Of a stretch of DNA of 64,000 nucleotides, positions 26,507-35,907 are shown piece after piece; within the stretch, counting starts at the first letter, position 1, and every line of letters starts with the position of its first letter. The DNA comes from Chitinophagales bacterium (GTDB lineage Bacteria; Bacteroidota; Bacteroidia; Chitinophagales; UBA2359). Below the pieces are notes generated by a model, which was not told the origin of the DNA, searched no databases, and worked only from the letters and a program-made list of their open reading frames with translations. Both the position numbers and the translations under genes were made by a program. The stretch covers positions 2,542,001 to 2,606,000 of the forward strand of contig JAWKLZ010000001.1 in the NCBI GenBank assembly GCA_041392475.1. The letters run 5' to 3'.

Positions 26507-27028
26507 ATGTCAGAACCTTTTTTGAGCCAAATAAGCATCGTTGGTTTCAACTTTGCCCCACGAGGATGGGCTTTTTGTGATGGACAAATATTACCCATCA
26601 ACCAAAACCAGGCATTGTATTCTTTATTGGGAACTACCTATGGCGGTGATGGTCGTACTTCTTTTGCCCTTCCAGATTTACGTGGAAGAACGCCAGTACA
26701 TCCTGGTAGTGGCACAAGTGGTCACAATATTCAATTAGGGCAAAAGTCAGGTGAAGAAACCCATACCTTGACGACAGCAGAAATGCCAAGTCATAATCAT
26801 ACCCTAAAAGGAAGTACTAGCCCAGGAAATCAGGCATCTCCTGTAAATCATGTCTATGCAGATACTGGTGCGCAAGATCCTGAATATCATTCAGGTAGTA
26901 GCATAGGACAGATGGGGGCAAGCAGTCTTACAAATGCAGGAGGAGGACAAGCGCATGAAAACATGCAGCCTTTTCTTACTCTTAATTATGTTATTGCTTT
27001 GCAAGGGCTATTTCCTTCTAGAAATTAA
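26507..27028 (+). CDS. Phage tail collar domain protein 2
   Basis: A 173-residue paralogue of the preceding gene, starting MSEPFLSQISIVGFNFAPRG, with the same YGGDGRTSFALPDLRGR collar signature, a PSHNHT segment and a NYVIALQGLFPSRN end. It is 101 bases after copy 1, on the same strand. The two have diverged mainly in the middle loop (residues about 95-145), the region exposed on tail fibres, which suggests functional diversification rather than recent duplication. Confidence 0.9.
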   Translation: MSEPFLSQISIVGFNFAPRGWAFCDGQILPINQNQALYSLLGTTYGGDGRTSFALPDLRGRTPVHPGSGTSGHNIQLGQKSGEETHTLTTAEMPSHNHTLKGSTSPGNQASPVNHVYADTGAQDPEYHSGSSIGQMGASSLTNAGGGQAHENMQPFLTLNYVIALQGLFPSRN

Positions 27029-27071
27029 AGGAAATCTATGTCGTAAATTTAACCAATTAATTAACAATGAA

Positions 27072-27128
27072 TAATACTCGGATATTCAAGAGGGTAAAAG
27101 AAATTCTTTATCTGAGTGTTGTTTTTTT
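27072..27128 (+). terminator. Terminator between collar genes 2 and 3
   Basis: AATACTCGGATA pairs with TATCTGAGTGTT (G-T pairs included) across about 22 bases, followed by a T-run. The third collar gene starts 18 bases downstream, so it either has its own promoter or depends on read-through. Confidence 0.6.
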
Positions 27129-27145
27129 ATAAATATAATAATATT

Positions 27146-27667
27146 ATGTCAGAACCTTTTATCGGCGAAATTCGCATTTTCGGTTGCAATTTTGCCCCAC
27201 GTTCTTGGGCTTTTTGTAATGGGCAATTACTCCCAATATCACAAAATACAGCCCTTTTTAGTATTATAGGCACTACCTATGGTGGCGACGGACGCTCAAC
27301 AATGGCACTTCCTGACCTTCAGGGTAGAGCTGCAATGCACCCTGGTCGAGGTCCTGGTTTGACAAGCCGTCAATTAGGAGAACGCACAGGAACTGCTACT
27401 GTAACGCTATCAGCCGCTCAAATGCCAAATCATACACATACATTTAGATGCTTAAGTACTTCTGGTAGTTCAGCTACTCCAATTAATTGTTATCCTGCAG
27501 AATCTGGTGCAAGAGATACAGAGTATATTGCAGATGCACCAAATACCGATTTTAATAATAATGCTATTCAATTACAAGGGGGGAATCAGGCACACAACAA
27601 TGTGCAACCCTATTTAGGTCTAAACTTTTGTATTGCATTGCAGGGGCTTTATCCATCAAGAAGTTAA
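27146..27667 (+). CDS. Phage tail collar domain protein 3
   Basis: A 173-residue third paralogue from ATG 27146 (MSEPFIGEIRIFGCNFAPRS). A frame from 27116 would add 10 residues encoded by the terminator tail and is rejected. It carries YGGDGRSTMALPDLQGR, MPNHTHTF and a FCIALQGLYPSRS end. Unlike copies 1 and 2 it has two cysteines in the variable middle loop, and one near the N-terminus. Confidence 0.88.
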   Translation: MSEPFIGEIRIFGCNFAPRSWAFCNGQLLPISQNTALFSIIGTTYGGDGRSTMALPDLQGRAAMHPGRGPGLTSRQLGERTGTATVTLSAAQMPNHTHTFRCLSTSGSSATPINCYPAESGARDTEYIADAPNTDFNNNAIQLQGGNQAHNNVQPYLGLNFCIALQGLYPSRS

Positions 27668-28060
27668 TGAAATTTCTTATTAGACTTGTACGGATTTGAT
27701 TATGATAGAGTTATGTGAAAAGTGATTTGTTGTGTGCAATTATTTTCCTCTTGAAAAACATTTGTTATAATCAAAATATAGGACTCTTTTTCAAAACATT
27801 TGTTTATGAGTGTTTTAAGCATAAAATAATAAATCATTAAATATTTTCAATAATTTATTATTCACTGATTATCGAGCCGAACAAGTCTATTAGGTAAAAT
27901 GTATTAAAACAACCTTAAAAATTGTCTAACAGTTTTTAAGGTTGTTTTACTTTTAAATGTATAAAAATTATATTATCAGGATTAAACTGAATTATCCTAT
28001 AAGCTTAAGAGAAGCCTATTATTTCGGAGTAACTTCTGTCTAAAATGAAATTAATAATTT
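27668..28060. other. Intergenic interval after the collar genes
   Basis: No gene. It contains the terminator at 27906-27949 and otherwise AT-rich sequence with no clear promoter. Confidence 0.45.
27906..27949 (+). terminator. Rho-independent terminator
   Basis: AAAACAACCTTAAAAA pairs with TTTTTAAGGTTGTTTT across an 11-base loop, about 240 bases after the third collar gene. The stem is almost perfect and AT-rich. Confidence 0.65.
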
Positions 28061-29206
28061 ATGGAGTATAAAATTGGCTTACTGATAGCCCAATCAAATA
28101 CTTATTCAAGTTCACAAGATTTTTTTTGGGGCTTTAAAGAAGGTTTAAAAAAAGTTCCAGATTTTCCTGTTAAAATATTTGTTGAAAATATTGGTTTTGG
28201 GCAAAAAACAGCGATTCAACAGCAGTATGAAAAAATGGCACTTCAAAATGCACCAGATATTATTGTAGGTATGGCTCAATGGAGGAGCCTAGTGGGAAAT
28301 GAAAAAGTATTGAACCAATATAGAATACCTGCCCTTTTTTGCGATATTGGAGCAAATTTACCCTTACCACAACCTCTAGGAGAACACATATATTTCAATT
28401 CTTTCAATTTATGGCAATCAAATTTTGCTATGGGAAAATACCTTGCAAAACAAGGTCACAAAAAGGTACTCTATCTTTCCCATTTTTATGATGGGGGCTA
28501 TCATACTCCTTATGCTTTTTGCAGTGGAGTCTCAATGGGAAGGGGGGATTATGTAATGCCCTTTGCTATTCAAGATGGATACAATGAACAAGAATTTGAG
28601 CGATTAAAGATGCACATTGAGCAAACGAAGCCAGATGCAATTCACGCCCTATATTCCAATCCTCGACATTATGTACTTTTAGATTGGTTGAAAAACAATC
28701 CTCAAACTAAAGATATTTCTTTGACAGCTAATCCTTATTGGGTTGATGATGATTTACTTTTGAGAAATCCAAATGAACATACAATAGGTATCCTATCTGC
28801 TAATTCATGGTCTCGTCTATCGCCCAACCCTATCAATCAAGCTATAGTGAGCCAATTTGAAGAAGAGGAAGAAGAAACTTGTAGTGTATTTGTGATGATG
28901 GGTTATGAAGCGGGGGCATTGCTTGCAAAAGCCTATGAGGCATTGGGGGATAAATGGAGCAAACGCAAATATTTTAAAAGTTTTTTATTAGACGCAAAAT
29001 TAGACGGACCGCGGGATGGTCATCACTTCAATTCTGAGTATCAATGTAGTTTTGCCAATCATCATCTAAGAAAGGTTGAAAAAACAGAAGGTGGATTGCA
29101 GAATAAAGTAATCCGAGATTTAAACATTGATGAAAGTTTAACTATTTTGAAGCCGCTTTATGAAAAACCTAACTCTGGTTGGGATAACCTGTATTTATGT
29201 GTTTAA
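28061..29206 (+). CDS. Cytosolic periplasmic-binding-fold protein
   Basis: A 381-residue protein that looks like the type I periplasmic binding protein fold used by branched-chain amino-acid receptors: an opening KIGLLIAQSNTY strand, alternating lobes with VGMAQWRSL and KKVLYLSHFYDGGYHT, and a C-terminal VFVMMGYEAGALLAKAYEAL helix. It has no signal peptide, so it is predicted to stay in the cytosol or be exported another way. No permease or ATPase gene is adjacent. It follows three tail-collar genes after a terminator; whether it works with them is unknown. An acidic EEEEEE stretch lies near residue 270. Confidence 0.65.
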   Translation: MEYKIGLLIAQSNTYSSSQDFFWGFKEGLKKVPDFPVKIFVENIGFGQKTAIQQQYEKMALQNAPDIIVGMAQWRSLVGNEKVLNQYRIPALFCDIGANLPLPQPLGEHIYFNSFNLWQSNFAMGKYLAKQGHKKVLYLSHFYDGGYHTPYAFCSGVSMGRGDYVMPFAIQDGYNEQEFERLKMHIEQTKPDAIHALYSNPRHYVLLDWLKNNPQTKDISLTANPYWVDDDLLLRNPNEHTIGILSANSWSRLSPNPINQAIVSQFEEEEEETCSVFVMMGYEAGALLAKAYEALGDKWSKRKYFKSFLLDAKLDGPRDGHHFNSEYQCSFANHHLRKVEKTEGGLQNKVIRDLNIDESLTILKPLYEKPNSGWDNLYLCV

Positions 29207-29553
29207 TTGCAGTTCTTACAACTTGTCCTCTCTCCCCTAAACTTGTTATTTTAGGAAAAAAAATTGTAGCTGTACATCAGCTAGGATGATTGGTGTATTT
29301 TTAAATCATGTTGCATGCTGATTTATTAAAAATATTTGAATTCAGATAGTGTTTTGTCAAAAAAAAGTCAAAATATTCTTTTCCCTATCATTTTTTTGAA
29401 ACTACTGTTAATGTTTCTGAAAAATTGCAACTAAAATAAAGAGAGTCGTCTATAAATAATATAGTTGATTGATGAAATTTATAGAGGCTAAAAGATGAAT
29501 TTTCATATAAAAAAACGATATATACTAATATCTTTACAAAAAAAGTGATTACT
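29207..29553. other. Gene-free interval
   Basis: About 350 AT-rich bases. A TATCTTTA box at about 29528-29535 is a weak match to the -7 promoter element, with no good -33 partner. Nothing else was seen. Confidence 0.35.
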
Positions 29554-30726
29554 ATGAAAAAAATATTTTACTTTATTATTATTAGTCTTGTTTATTCTAG
29601 CCCAAGCTATGGTCAGACAATCTCGTTTAAAGGTTGCACTGGAGACTTTGGAAATTTTACTTATACCTTCTCTAAAACTGGAACGACTACTTTCTCAGGT
29701 ACTGTAAGGAATACATACGAGTTGACTCCAGTGGACTTTAATGAAGGTTGCACTGCGGGAGTTTGTGAAGCTCGGGTAATCTACACAGGTACACAATGGG
29801 AACTTCAATTAGATAACGACTCTTCCCCTTGTGGTGGTGGTGGTTTGCCTGCTGACTATGGTTGTGTTGAATACCATAATACAACAGATTCTTTCCCCAA
29901 TCCACCAGATTTGACCTTAGGGACTTGGGTTGGAGATGCTACGTTTTGTTCCGATGCGATGCAAGATTTTTCAGGCACAGGTACACAAAATTTTATTGGA
30001 GCTCCTTCCACCGCCCCCGAAATCGCCCTCTCTGCCAATAGCAACAACATCGCAGATGGTTCCAATTTAGCTGCAGCCACTACTACTAACGGCACTGACT
30101 TTGCCAATGTATGTGTAGAGGGAGGAACTGCCACTATTACCTACACCATCACCAACAGCGGAGATGCCGATTTGACTTTGGACGGCACCGCTCCAAATTA
30201 TGTAACACTTTCAGGAGGAAATGCGGGAGATTTTTCTGTTACTACCCAACCGAGTTCAGGTACAGTTCCCCATACTACAAGTAACACTACTACCTTTGAG
30301 ATTACCTTCAATCCAACAGCTACGGGAGAACGCTCCACAACCGTCAGTATTGCCAACAACGACAGTAATGAAAACCCATTCGATTTTGTCATCAAAGGAA
30401 CAGGCGTTCAGCCCACAGTTACGGTAGCTGCAACCACAGCTAGTATTGCTGAAAACAGTGGCAGCAGTCTGGTCTATCGTTTTACACGCACTACCTGTAC
30501 TGTAGAAACATTGGCGGTCAATTTCAGCATTAGCGGTACAACTGCAGATACAGATTACACTGTAGTCACAGGAGGAACAGGATTGGTAACATACAATGCT
30601 GGCACCAATACAGGGACAATCACTTTCCCTGCCAATTCACAGACAGTAGATTTGACAGTGACACCAGTAGGAGATACTGATATTGAAGCAGATGAAACGG
30701 TGGTGGTGACGATTGATACTCCTTGA
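29554..30726 (+). CDS. Truncated choice-of-anchor / Calx-beta surface protein
   Basis: A 390-residue exported protein with a signal peptide from ATG 29554 (MKKIFYFIIISLVYSSPS). Residues about 22-150 form a Cys-containing N-terminal domain. Residues about 150-285 are a choice-of-anchor D (HYDIN-like) domain, with NSGDADLTLDGTAPNYVTLSGG, TTFEITFNPTATGERSTTV and PFDFVIKGTG. Residues about 290-390 are a Calx-beta domain that stops abruptly at DETVVVTIDTP. Proteins of this type normally continue and end in a T9SS sorting domain; none is present here, so the chain looks truncated by a stop codon or deletion. The bidirectional terminator follows within 20 bases. Confidence 0.75.
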   Translation: MKKIFYFIIISLVYSSPSYGQTISFKGCTGDFGNFTYTFSKTGTTTFSGTVRNTYELTPVDFNEGCTAGVCEARVIYTGTQWELQLDNDSSPCGGGGLPADYGCVEYHNTTDSFPNPPDLTLGTWVGDATFCSDAMQDFSGTGTQNFIGAPSTAPEIALSANSNNIADGSNLAAATTTNGTDFANVCVEGGTATITYTITNSGDADLTLDGTAPNYVTLSGGNAGDFSVTTQPSSGTVPHTTSNTTTFEITFNPTATGERSTTVSIANNDSNENPFDFVIKGTGVQPTVTVAATTASIAENSGSSLVYRFTRTTCTVETLAVNFSISGTTADTDYTVVTGGTGLVTYNAGTNTGTITFPANSQTVDLTVTPVGDTDIEADETVVVTIDTP

Positions 30727-30744
30727 TGCATTAATTTATTAACG

Positions 30745-30799
30745 TTCAACAATCAAAAAGGGCAAGTTTTTATAAAACTTGCCCTTTTTGATTGTTGAA
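30745..30799. terminator. Bidirectional terminator, 26-bp perfect stem
   Basis: Perfect complementary arms of 26 bases (30745-30770 and 30774-30799), beginning TTCAACAATC and separated by three bases, with T-rich tracts on both strands. It separates the truncated adhesin gene from the convergent atpC. Confidence 0.9.
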
Positions 30800-30822
30800 G
30801 GAAATTCAGCAGATTCATTCAA

Positions 30823-31092
30823 TCATTTATCTGCTCCTTCTTTTTTTGCACCTTCGGTTAATACGATAATGTGGTTGTTCAATACCTCTACAAATCCCGC
30901 TTTAATATCCCAAGTAATTGAAGTAGCGCCATTTTCGGCTCCATTCAACCGCAAAGGTCCTGTTTTTAAAGCGGCAATCAAAGGAGCGTGATTGTTCAAT
31001 ATTTCAAAAGAACCACTCACACCAGGCAGTTGAATTCCACTCGCTTCACCTTTATACACCAATAGGTCGGGAGTTAATATTTCTACATTCAT
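30823..31092 (-). CDS. atpC: ATP synthase F1 epsilon subunit
   Basis: An 89-residue F1 epsilon subunit of the central stalk. The sequence MNVEILTPDLLVYKGEASG ... VSGSFEILNNHAPLIAALK is the conserved N-terminal beta-sandwich. The C-terminal helical hairpin of E. coli epsilon (about 138 residues) is absent, as is usual in Bacteroidota, so ATP-hydrolysis inhibition by that hairpin cannot occur here. It is encoded downstream of atpD on the same strand. Confidence 0.95.
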   Translation of the reverse strand: MNVEILTPDLLVYKGEASGIQLPGVSGSFEILNNHAPLIAALKTGPLRLNGAENGATSITWDIKAGFVEVLNNHIIVLTEGAKKEGADK

Positions 31093-31199
31093 CTAATTGG
31101 AGATTTTTTTTAGTTAATAGTGACCATTAAATTAATGGTTGGTAACTCGTTGTATATTTATTTAACTAGTGACCAACCACTATTTTTTAATCACTAAAA

Positions 31200-32714
31200 T
31201 TACAAATTCGCCTCAGCTTCTGCAATCAGTTTCTTACCTTTTGCAATCGCATCATCAATCGTACCTACCAAGTGAAAAGCGTTTTCAGGATAATCATCCA
31301 CTTCGCCGTCCAAAATCATGTTGAAACCACGAATGGTTTCTTCAATAGATACCCAAACACCTTTCATACCTGTAAATTGCTCCGCAACGTGAAAAGGTTG
31401 TGAAAGGAAGTTTTGTACTCGTCTTGCTCTATGTACCACTAATTTATCATCTTCACTCAATTCGTCCATACCCAAAATCGCAATAATGTCTTGCAATTCT
31501 TTGTAACGTTGAAGAATCTGAGTCACTCTTTGAGCCGCTTTGTAATGATCTTCTCCCAAAATGCCAGGATCCAAAATACGTGAGGTAGAATCCAATGGGT
31601 CTACCGCAGGATAAATTCCCAAAGCTGATAATTTACGACTCAATACTGTTTTTGCGTCCAAGTGGGCAAAAGTCGTTGCAGGAGCAGGGTCGGTCAAGTC
31701 ATCCGCAGGTACATATACTGCCTGAACAGACGTGATAGAACCACGCTTTGTAGAAGTGATACGCTCTTGCATCAGTCCCATTTCGGTAGCCAAAGTTGGC
31801 TGATAACCTACCGCAGAAGGCATACGCCCCAACAATGCCGATACCTCAGAACCCGCTTGTGTAAATCGGAAAATATTGTCAATAAAGAAAAGGATGTCAC
31901 GTCCACCGCTATCACCTTCATCTCCATCTCTAAAGTACTCTGCAACAGTCAAACCAGACAAAGCCACTCTCGCCCTTGCACCAGGAGGCTCATTCATCTG
32001 ACCAAATACCATGGTAATAAAGGATTCTTTCAACTGTTCTACATCAATTTTTGACAAGTCCCAGTTGCCTGTTTCCTCCAATTCGTGTAAGAATTTGTCG
32101 CCATATCTTACCACCTTTGCCTCTACCATTTCACGAAGCAAATCGTTTCCTTCACGGGTTCTTTCACCCACACCTGCAAACACAGACAAGCCTGAGTATC
32201 CAAGTGCAATGTTGTTGATCAACTCCATGATGATAACGGTTTTTCCAACACCCGCACCACCAAAAAGACCTACTTTTCCACCTTTTGCATAAGGCTCTAA
32301 AAGATCAATTACTTTTATACCTGTGAACAACGGTTCTGTCTGTGTTGTCAGGTCTTCAAAAGGAGGCGGGTTTCGGTGAATAGGGTAAGAACGGGTTGTT
32401 TTTACATCACGAATACCATCAATGGTCTCTCCTACTACGTTGAACAAACGCCCTCTGATGTCTTCACCAACAGGCATAGAGATAGGCGCACCTGTATCTG
32501 TAACGCGCATACCTCTTACCAATCCATCCGTAGAATCCATTGCAATGGTTCTTACGCTGTCTTCTCCTAAGTGTTTCTGACATTCTAATACCAGACTTCT
32601 GCCATCTTCTCTATCCACAGTTAGTGCATGTAGAATTTCGGGAAGTTCTCCTTCTGGAAACTCCACATCAATGACAGCTCCAATAATCGCCTTGATTTTA
32701 CCTATGTTAGCCAT
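31200..32714 (-). CDS. atpD: ATP synthase F1 beta subunit
   Basis: The 504-residue catalytic subunit of F1F0 ATP synthase. The P-loop is GGAGVGKT (residues 152-159), followed by the catalytic Glu region GERTREGNDL. The DELSEED-like loop, which couples to gamma rotation, reads DELSEDDK. MANIGKIKAIIGAVIDVEF gives the standard start. It forms a pair with atpC 107 bases downstream; other atp genes are not in the window, matching the split arrangement typical of the phylum. A strong promoter lies 41-71 bases upstream. Confidence 0.98.
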   Translation of the reverse strand: MANIGKIKAIIGAVIDVEFPEGELPEILHALTVDREDGRSLVLECQKHLGEDSVRTIAMDSTDGLVRGMRVTDTGAPISMPVGEDIRGRLFNVVGETIDGIRDVKTTRSYPIHRNPPPFEDLTTQTEPLFTGIKVIDLLEPYAKGGKVGLFGGAGVGKTVIIMELINNIALGYSGLSVFAGVGERTREGNDLLREMVEAKVVRYGDKFLHELEETGNWDLSKIDVEQLKESFITMVFGQMNEPPGARARVALSGLTVAEYFRDGDEGDSGGRDILFFIDNIFRFTQAGSEVSALLGRMPSAVGYQPTLATEMGLMQERITSTKRGSITSVQAVYVPADDLTDPAPATTFAHLDAKTVLSRKLSALGIYPAVDPLDSTSRILDPGILGEDHYKAAQRVTQILQRYKELQDIIAILGMDELSEDDKLVVHRARRVQNFLSQPFHVAEQFTGMKGVWVSIEETIRGFNMILDGEVDDYPENAFHLVGTIDDAIAKGKKLIAEAEANL

Positions 32715-32754
32715 ATAGTTTAATAAAATTAAATCTATGATTATAATTTTGCCG

Positions 32755-32785
32755 CAAAAGTACGGGAATAATGGTAAAAATCAAA
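32755..32785 (-). promoter_or_regulatory. Promoter of atpD-atpC
   Basis: On the minus strand, TTTG (32785-32782), 19 bases, then TACTTTTG (32762-32755), an exact match to the Bacteroidota TTTG-N19-TAnnTTTG consensus. Transcription would start about 32748, leaving a 5' leader of some 34 bases. Confidence 0.75.
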
Positions 32786-33044
32786 CATAAAATTCTTATT
32801 CTTTGTTAGTCCTAAAGTTTATTTTTGCATTTACCTTGAAATAGTGAGTGTTGGAGCAAATAAAGAGTAATTGAAGGAGGGATACATACGGATAGAAAAG
32901 AAAAAAGTTACAAAAAATTTGCTTTTTTTATAAATTTTTGTTATTTTTACAAAAAAATGACTTTGCGAATCCCACTAAACTATTTTATCCTATAAACTTG
33001 GTTCGTTTTTTGCTCTCAAAAAAAGGTTAAAACTAGCATAGAAC

Positions 33045-35090
33045 ATGAAAAAAAATATCAACATCTTATTGGTCATTACTTGCTTACTAATGGGTACAGA
33101 AGTAGCTTTTGCTCAATCTAATACACTGCAAAAAGCCAATGACTACTTTGAACAAGCTGAGTACACTCAATCCATAGAACTTTATAAAAAAGTTCTCAAG
33201 AAAAATGAAAGTGATAAAGTTGCATTGGAGCAAATAGCCCATGCCTATCGCTTGCTTAATCGTTTTGACGAAGCAGAGCAATGGTATCAAAAAGCCATGA
33301 TATTTAACAGCAATAATGCGTTGTTAAAATTTCATTATGCTCAGGCATTGATGGTCAATGGTAAATACACCGAAGCAGCTAAGTATTTTAACGAGTATGC
33401 CCAAAAAGTGCCTTACGACTCAAGAGGAGCAAAGTTTGCTGAGTCCTGTCGCAATATGACGATTCAGCAACAAGATACCTATATGTATCACCTTCAAGAA
33501 CCTTCTTTCAATTCTGCGGCTAATGACCTCTCCCCTTCTTTTTACAAAGAAAGTATTGTATTTGCCACTATTCAAGGAAACAATACCTCTATTTACCAAA
33601 CCAAAACCAAGAATAACCAATGGGAAACACCAAATTTATTCGCTGGAATCAATAACAACGATTCTTATGAGGGAGCTATTTCCTTCAACAAGGCGGGTAA
33701 TAAAATGTACTTCTCTCGCAATGTAGGCACAGAAGGCAATACAAACCGCTTGAAAATATTTGAAGCAGATTTAGTAGGAAATCAATGGTCTAATATTAGG
33801 GAACTTCCTTTCAATAGTAATTTCTATTCGGCAGGATATCCTGCTCTTTCTGCTGACGGACTTACCCTCTATTTTTCATCCGATATGCCTGGTGGGTATG
33901 GCGGTAGTGATTTGTATGCTAGTTTTTACGAAAATGGAACTTGGTCAAATCCCATGAATTTGGGAAGTACAGTCAATACAGAAGGTAATGAAATGTATCC
34001 TTTTGTGCATTCAAATGGCGCACTTTATTTCGCTTCAAATGGTTTAGGTGGTTTAGGAGGATTTGACATATTTGGTGCCACCGAAATCAATAACACCAAA
34101 TGGAAAGTAGAAAACGTAGGTGCTCCTATCAATAGCTCAAGCAATGATTTTGGATTGATCTTGACAGATGATTTCAAAATAGGGTATTTTGCGTCCAATA
34201 GGAAAGGCGGAAAAGGGAATATTGATATCTACCAAATAACTATCAACGAAGCCAAAGCTGCCGAAATGATTGCAAAATCTGCGAGCCAATCTTCGCTTCA
34301 TACCTTCCAAACCAACTATATTAAATCAAAAAATACTGCTGAAAAAACAACCGAATCAAATGAAATCTTTTCTACCAAAAAATACTTACTTCAAAAAGAC
34401 TTGAAACTCGTTTTGGTAGGGATTGTATTGAGCAAAGATACCAAAGAACCTGTTGAAGGAGCGAGAGTTGTTCTTGAAGACTTGGCCAATACTCATAAAC
34501 AAGAATTTATCACACAAAACGATGGTAATTTTTATTTTAAATTAGAAGCAGAAAGACAATATAAATTGTTTCAAATCAACAACAATGGAACAATAGAAAC
34601 TTTCAAAAATATTTCAACGATTAATAAAGATGAAACCCAAATTCTCCACGCAGTATTGGAGAGTTCTAGTACTAGCGTCAACCTTGTTAAGACTGAGCAA
34701 AATGCTTCTTTACAAAGTTACCATACTCAGACAAGCCCACAAAGAGACACCTTCAATGTCAATGAATCAGCTGAACGTGCTATGAGCAGCACTTATAACA
34801 ATGGTCCATACTCTGATAGCCAACTTGTCTTCAAAATTCAAATTGGTGCTTTTAGACAAAAATTAGATGTCAACTCCCAGTTTTTGAACAAAGTGAAAGG
34901 AGAAGTTGAAACAGAAAAAACCCGTAATGGTTTGATTAGATATATGATGGGAAAATTCAACGACTTTTCGGATGCAGAACAATTTAGAATAAGACTACTT
35001 CGACAAGGTTATACAAAAGCATTTGTAGCAGCATATATCAACAATGTACGCTTAGATATGCCAGTAGAGGAAGTACTTCAACGCTATTAA
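33045..35090 (+). CDS. TPR / PD40 / carboxypeptidase-regulatory / SPOR envelope protein
   Basis: A 681-residue exported protein with a signal peptide (MKKNINILLVITCLLMG, cleaved after AFA). Domains in order: TPR-like repeats (about 28-130), five WD40-like PD40 repeats (about 155-395, for example GYPALSADGLTLYFSSDMPG), a linker, a CarboxypepD_reg-like sandwich (about 455-535) and a C-terminal SPOR-like domain (about 605-681, KIQIGAFRQ ... DFSDAEQFRIRLLRQGYTKAFV). It resembles PorE of the type IX secretion system, but the OmpA peptidoglycan-binding domain is replaced by a SPOR domain, which binds denuded glycan strands. A tether between outer membrane and cell wall is inferred. Confidence 0.85.
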   Translation: MKKNINILLVITCLLMGTEVAFAQSNTLQKANDYFEQAEYTQSIELYKKVLKKNESDKVALEQIAHAYRLLNRFDEAEQWYQKAMIFNSNNALLKFHYAQALMVNGKYTEAAKYFNEYAQKVPYDSRGAKFAESCRNMTIQQQDTYMYHLQEPSFNSAANDLSPSFYKESIVFATIQGNNTSIYQTKTKNNQWETPNLFAGINNNDSYEGAISFNKAGNKMYFSRNVGTEGNTNRLKIFEADLVGNQWSNIRELPFNSNFYSAGYPALSADGLTLYFSSDMPGGYGGSDLYASFYENGTWSNPMNLGSTVNTEGNEMYPFVHSNGALYFASNGLGGLGGFDIFGATEINNTKWKVENVGAPINSSSNDFGLILTDDFKIGYFASNRKGGKGNIDIYQITINEAKAAEMIAKSASQSSLHTFQTNYIKSKNTAEKTTESNEIFSTKKYLLQKDLKLVLVGIVLSKDTKEPVEGARVVLEDLANTHKQEFITQNDGNFYFKLEAERQYKLFQINNNGTIETFKNISTINKDETQILHAVLESSSTSVNLVKTEQNASLQSYHTQTSPQRDTFNVNESAERAMSSTYNNGPYSDSQLVFKIQIGAFRQKLDVNSQFLNKVKGEVETEKTRNGLIRYMMGKFNDFSDAEQFRIRLLRQGYTKAFVAAYINNVRLDMPVEEVLQRY

Positions 35091-35128
35091 ATCTCCAAAA
35101 AATAAAACTCCTTAAATCATCTATACAA

Positions 35129-35166
35129 AAAAAAGGCTGTTACTAATTGTAACAGCCTTTTCTTTT
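35129..35166. terminator. Bidirectional terminator
   Basis: AAAAGGCTGTTAC and GTAACAGCCTTTT form a perfect 13-bp stem with a five-base loop and T-runs on both strands, between convergent genes. Confidence 0.9.
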
Positions 35167-35188
35167 ATACTCTTCACCAATTTCTCTA

Positions 35189-35626
35189 CTAAAAAATATC
35201 TATTTTGTGTCCTTCACTTTCCCTTGCCTCCTCTTTCTTGAGCAAAGTAATCTCCAACAAACCATTCTCATAAACAGCGCTAATCAAAGATGGGTCAACT
35301 GTTTCGGGAATTCCAAATGCCCGCTTAAAAGAATAATAGTTAAATTCTTGCTGTACATACTTCAAGGATTGCTGCTCAGAAGTCAATGCTTTTTCAACCC
35401 CTACCATGAGTGCTCCATCTTTGATACTTAGTTGAAAATCCTTCTTTTCCATACCAGGAGCTGCAACCCACACAACGAATCGGTCACCTTTCTCAACAAT
35501 GTTGATAGCAGGTGCTTTCGTACCAATATCAGCAGAAGAAAGAGACCCTACTAAGCCTTCAATTTCTTTTCCGAGATTACCTGCGATGTCTGTAATAAAA
35601 TCTGTTCCTTTTTTAAAAAAATCCAT
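35189..35626 (-). CDS. Small heat-shock protein (Hsp20 / alpha-crystallin)
   Basis: A 145-residue ATP-independent holdase chaperone. ATG 35626 (MDFFKKGTDFITD) is preferred to the frame from 35704, whose extra residues are not conserved-looking. The alpha-crystallin domain spans about residues 40-135, including VWVAAPGMEKKDFQLSIKDG, YSFKRAFGIPETVD and the ENGLLEITL signature close to the G-x-L motif. The C-terminal tail lacks a clear IxI oligomerisation motif except the final KIDIF. It is probably heat-induced. Confidence 0.92.
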   Translation of the reverse strand: MDFFKKGTDFITDIAGNLGKEIEGLVGSLSSADIGTKAPAINIVEKGDRFVVWVAAPGMEKKDFQLSIKDGALMVGVEKALTSEQQSLKYVQQEFNYYSFKRAFGIPETVDPSLISAVYENGLLEITLLKKEEARESEGHKIDIF

Positions 35627-35907
35627 TTCACGGGTATTTGATAATGTTAAACAAAAAAATGTAGTCAAATATGTTAAGGCAAAATTCTCAAAAAAAGTTT
35701 CCAAATTGTGAAGAATCTTATCACATTCAAGTTACTAAAAAAATCCATGCCCGCAAGCCCCTTGAAAAACATACTGCTATTTAACTTATAATGGCATGAA
35801 ATTTGCAAATTTCAGACTGTACGAATATATTTACAGTAAAGTTTCAAAAAAAGCCATGTTTTTTCCCTTATTCTATATTCTTTACAGAACTTAGACAATT
35901 GTACACC

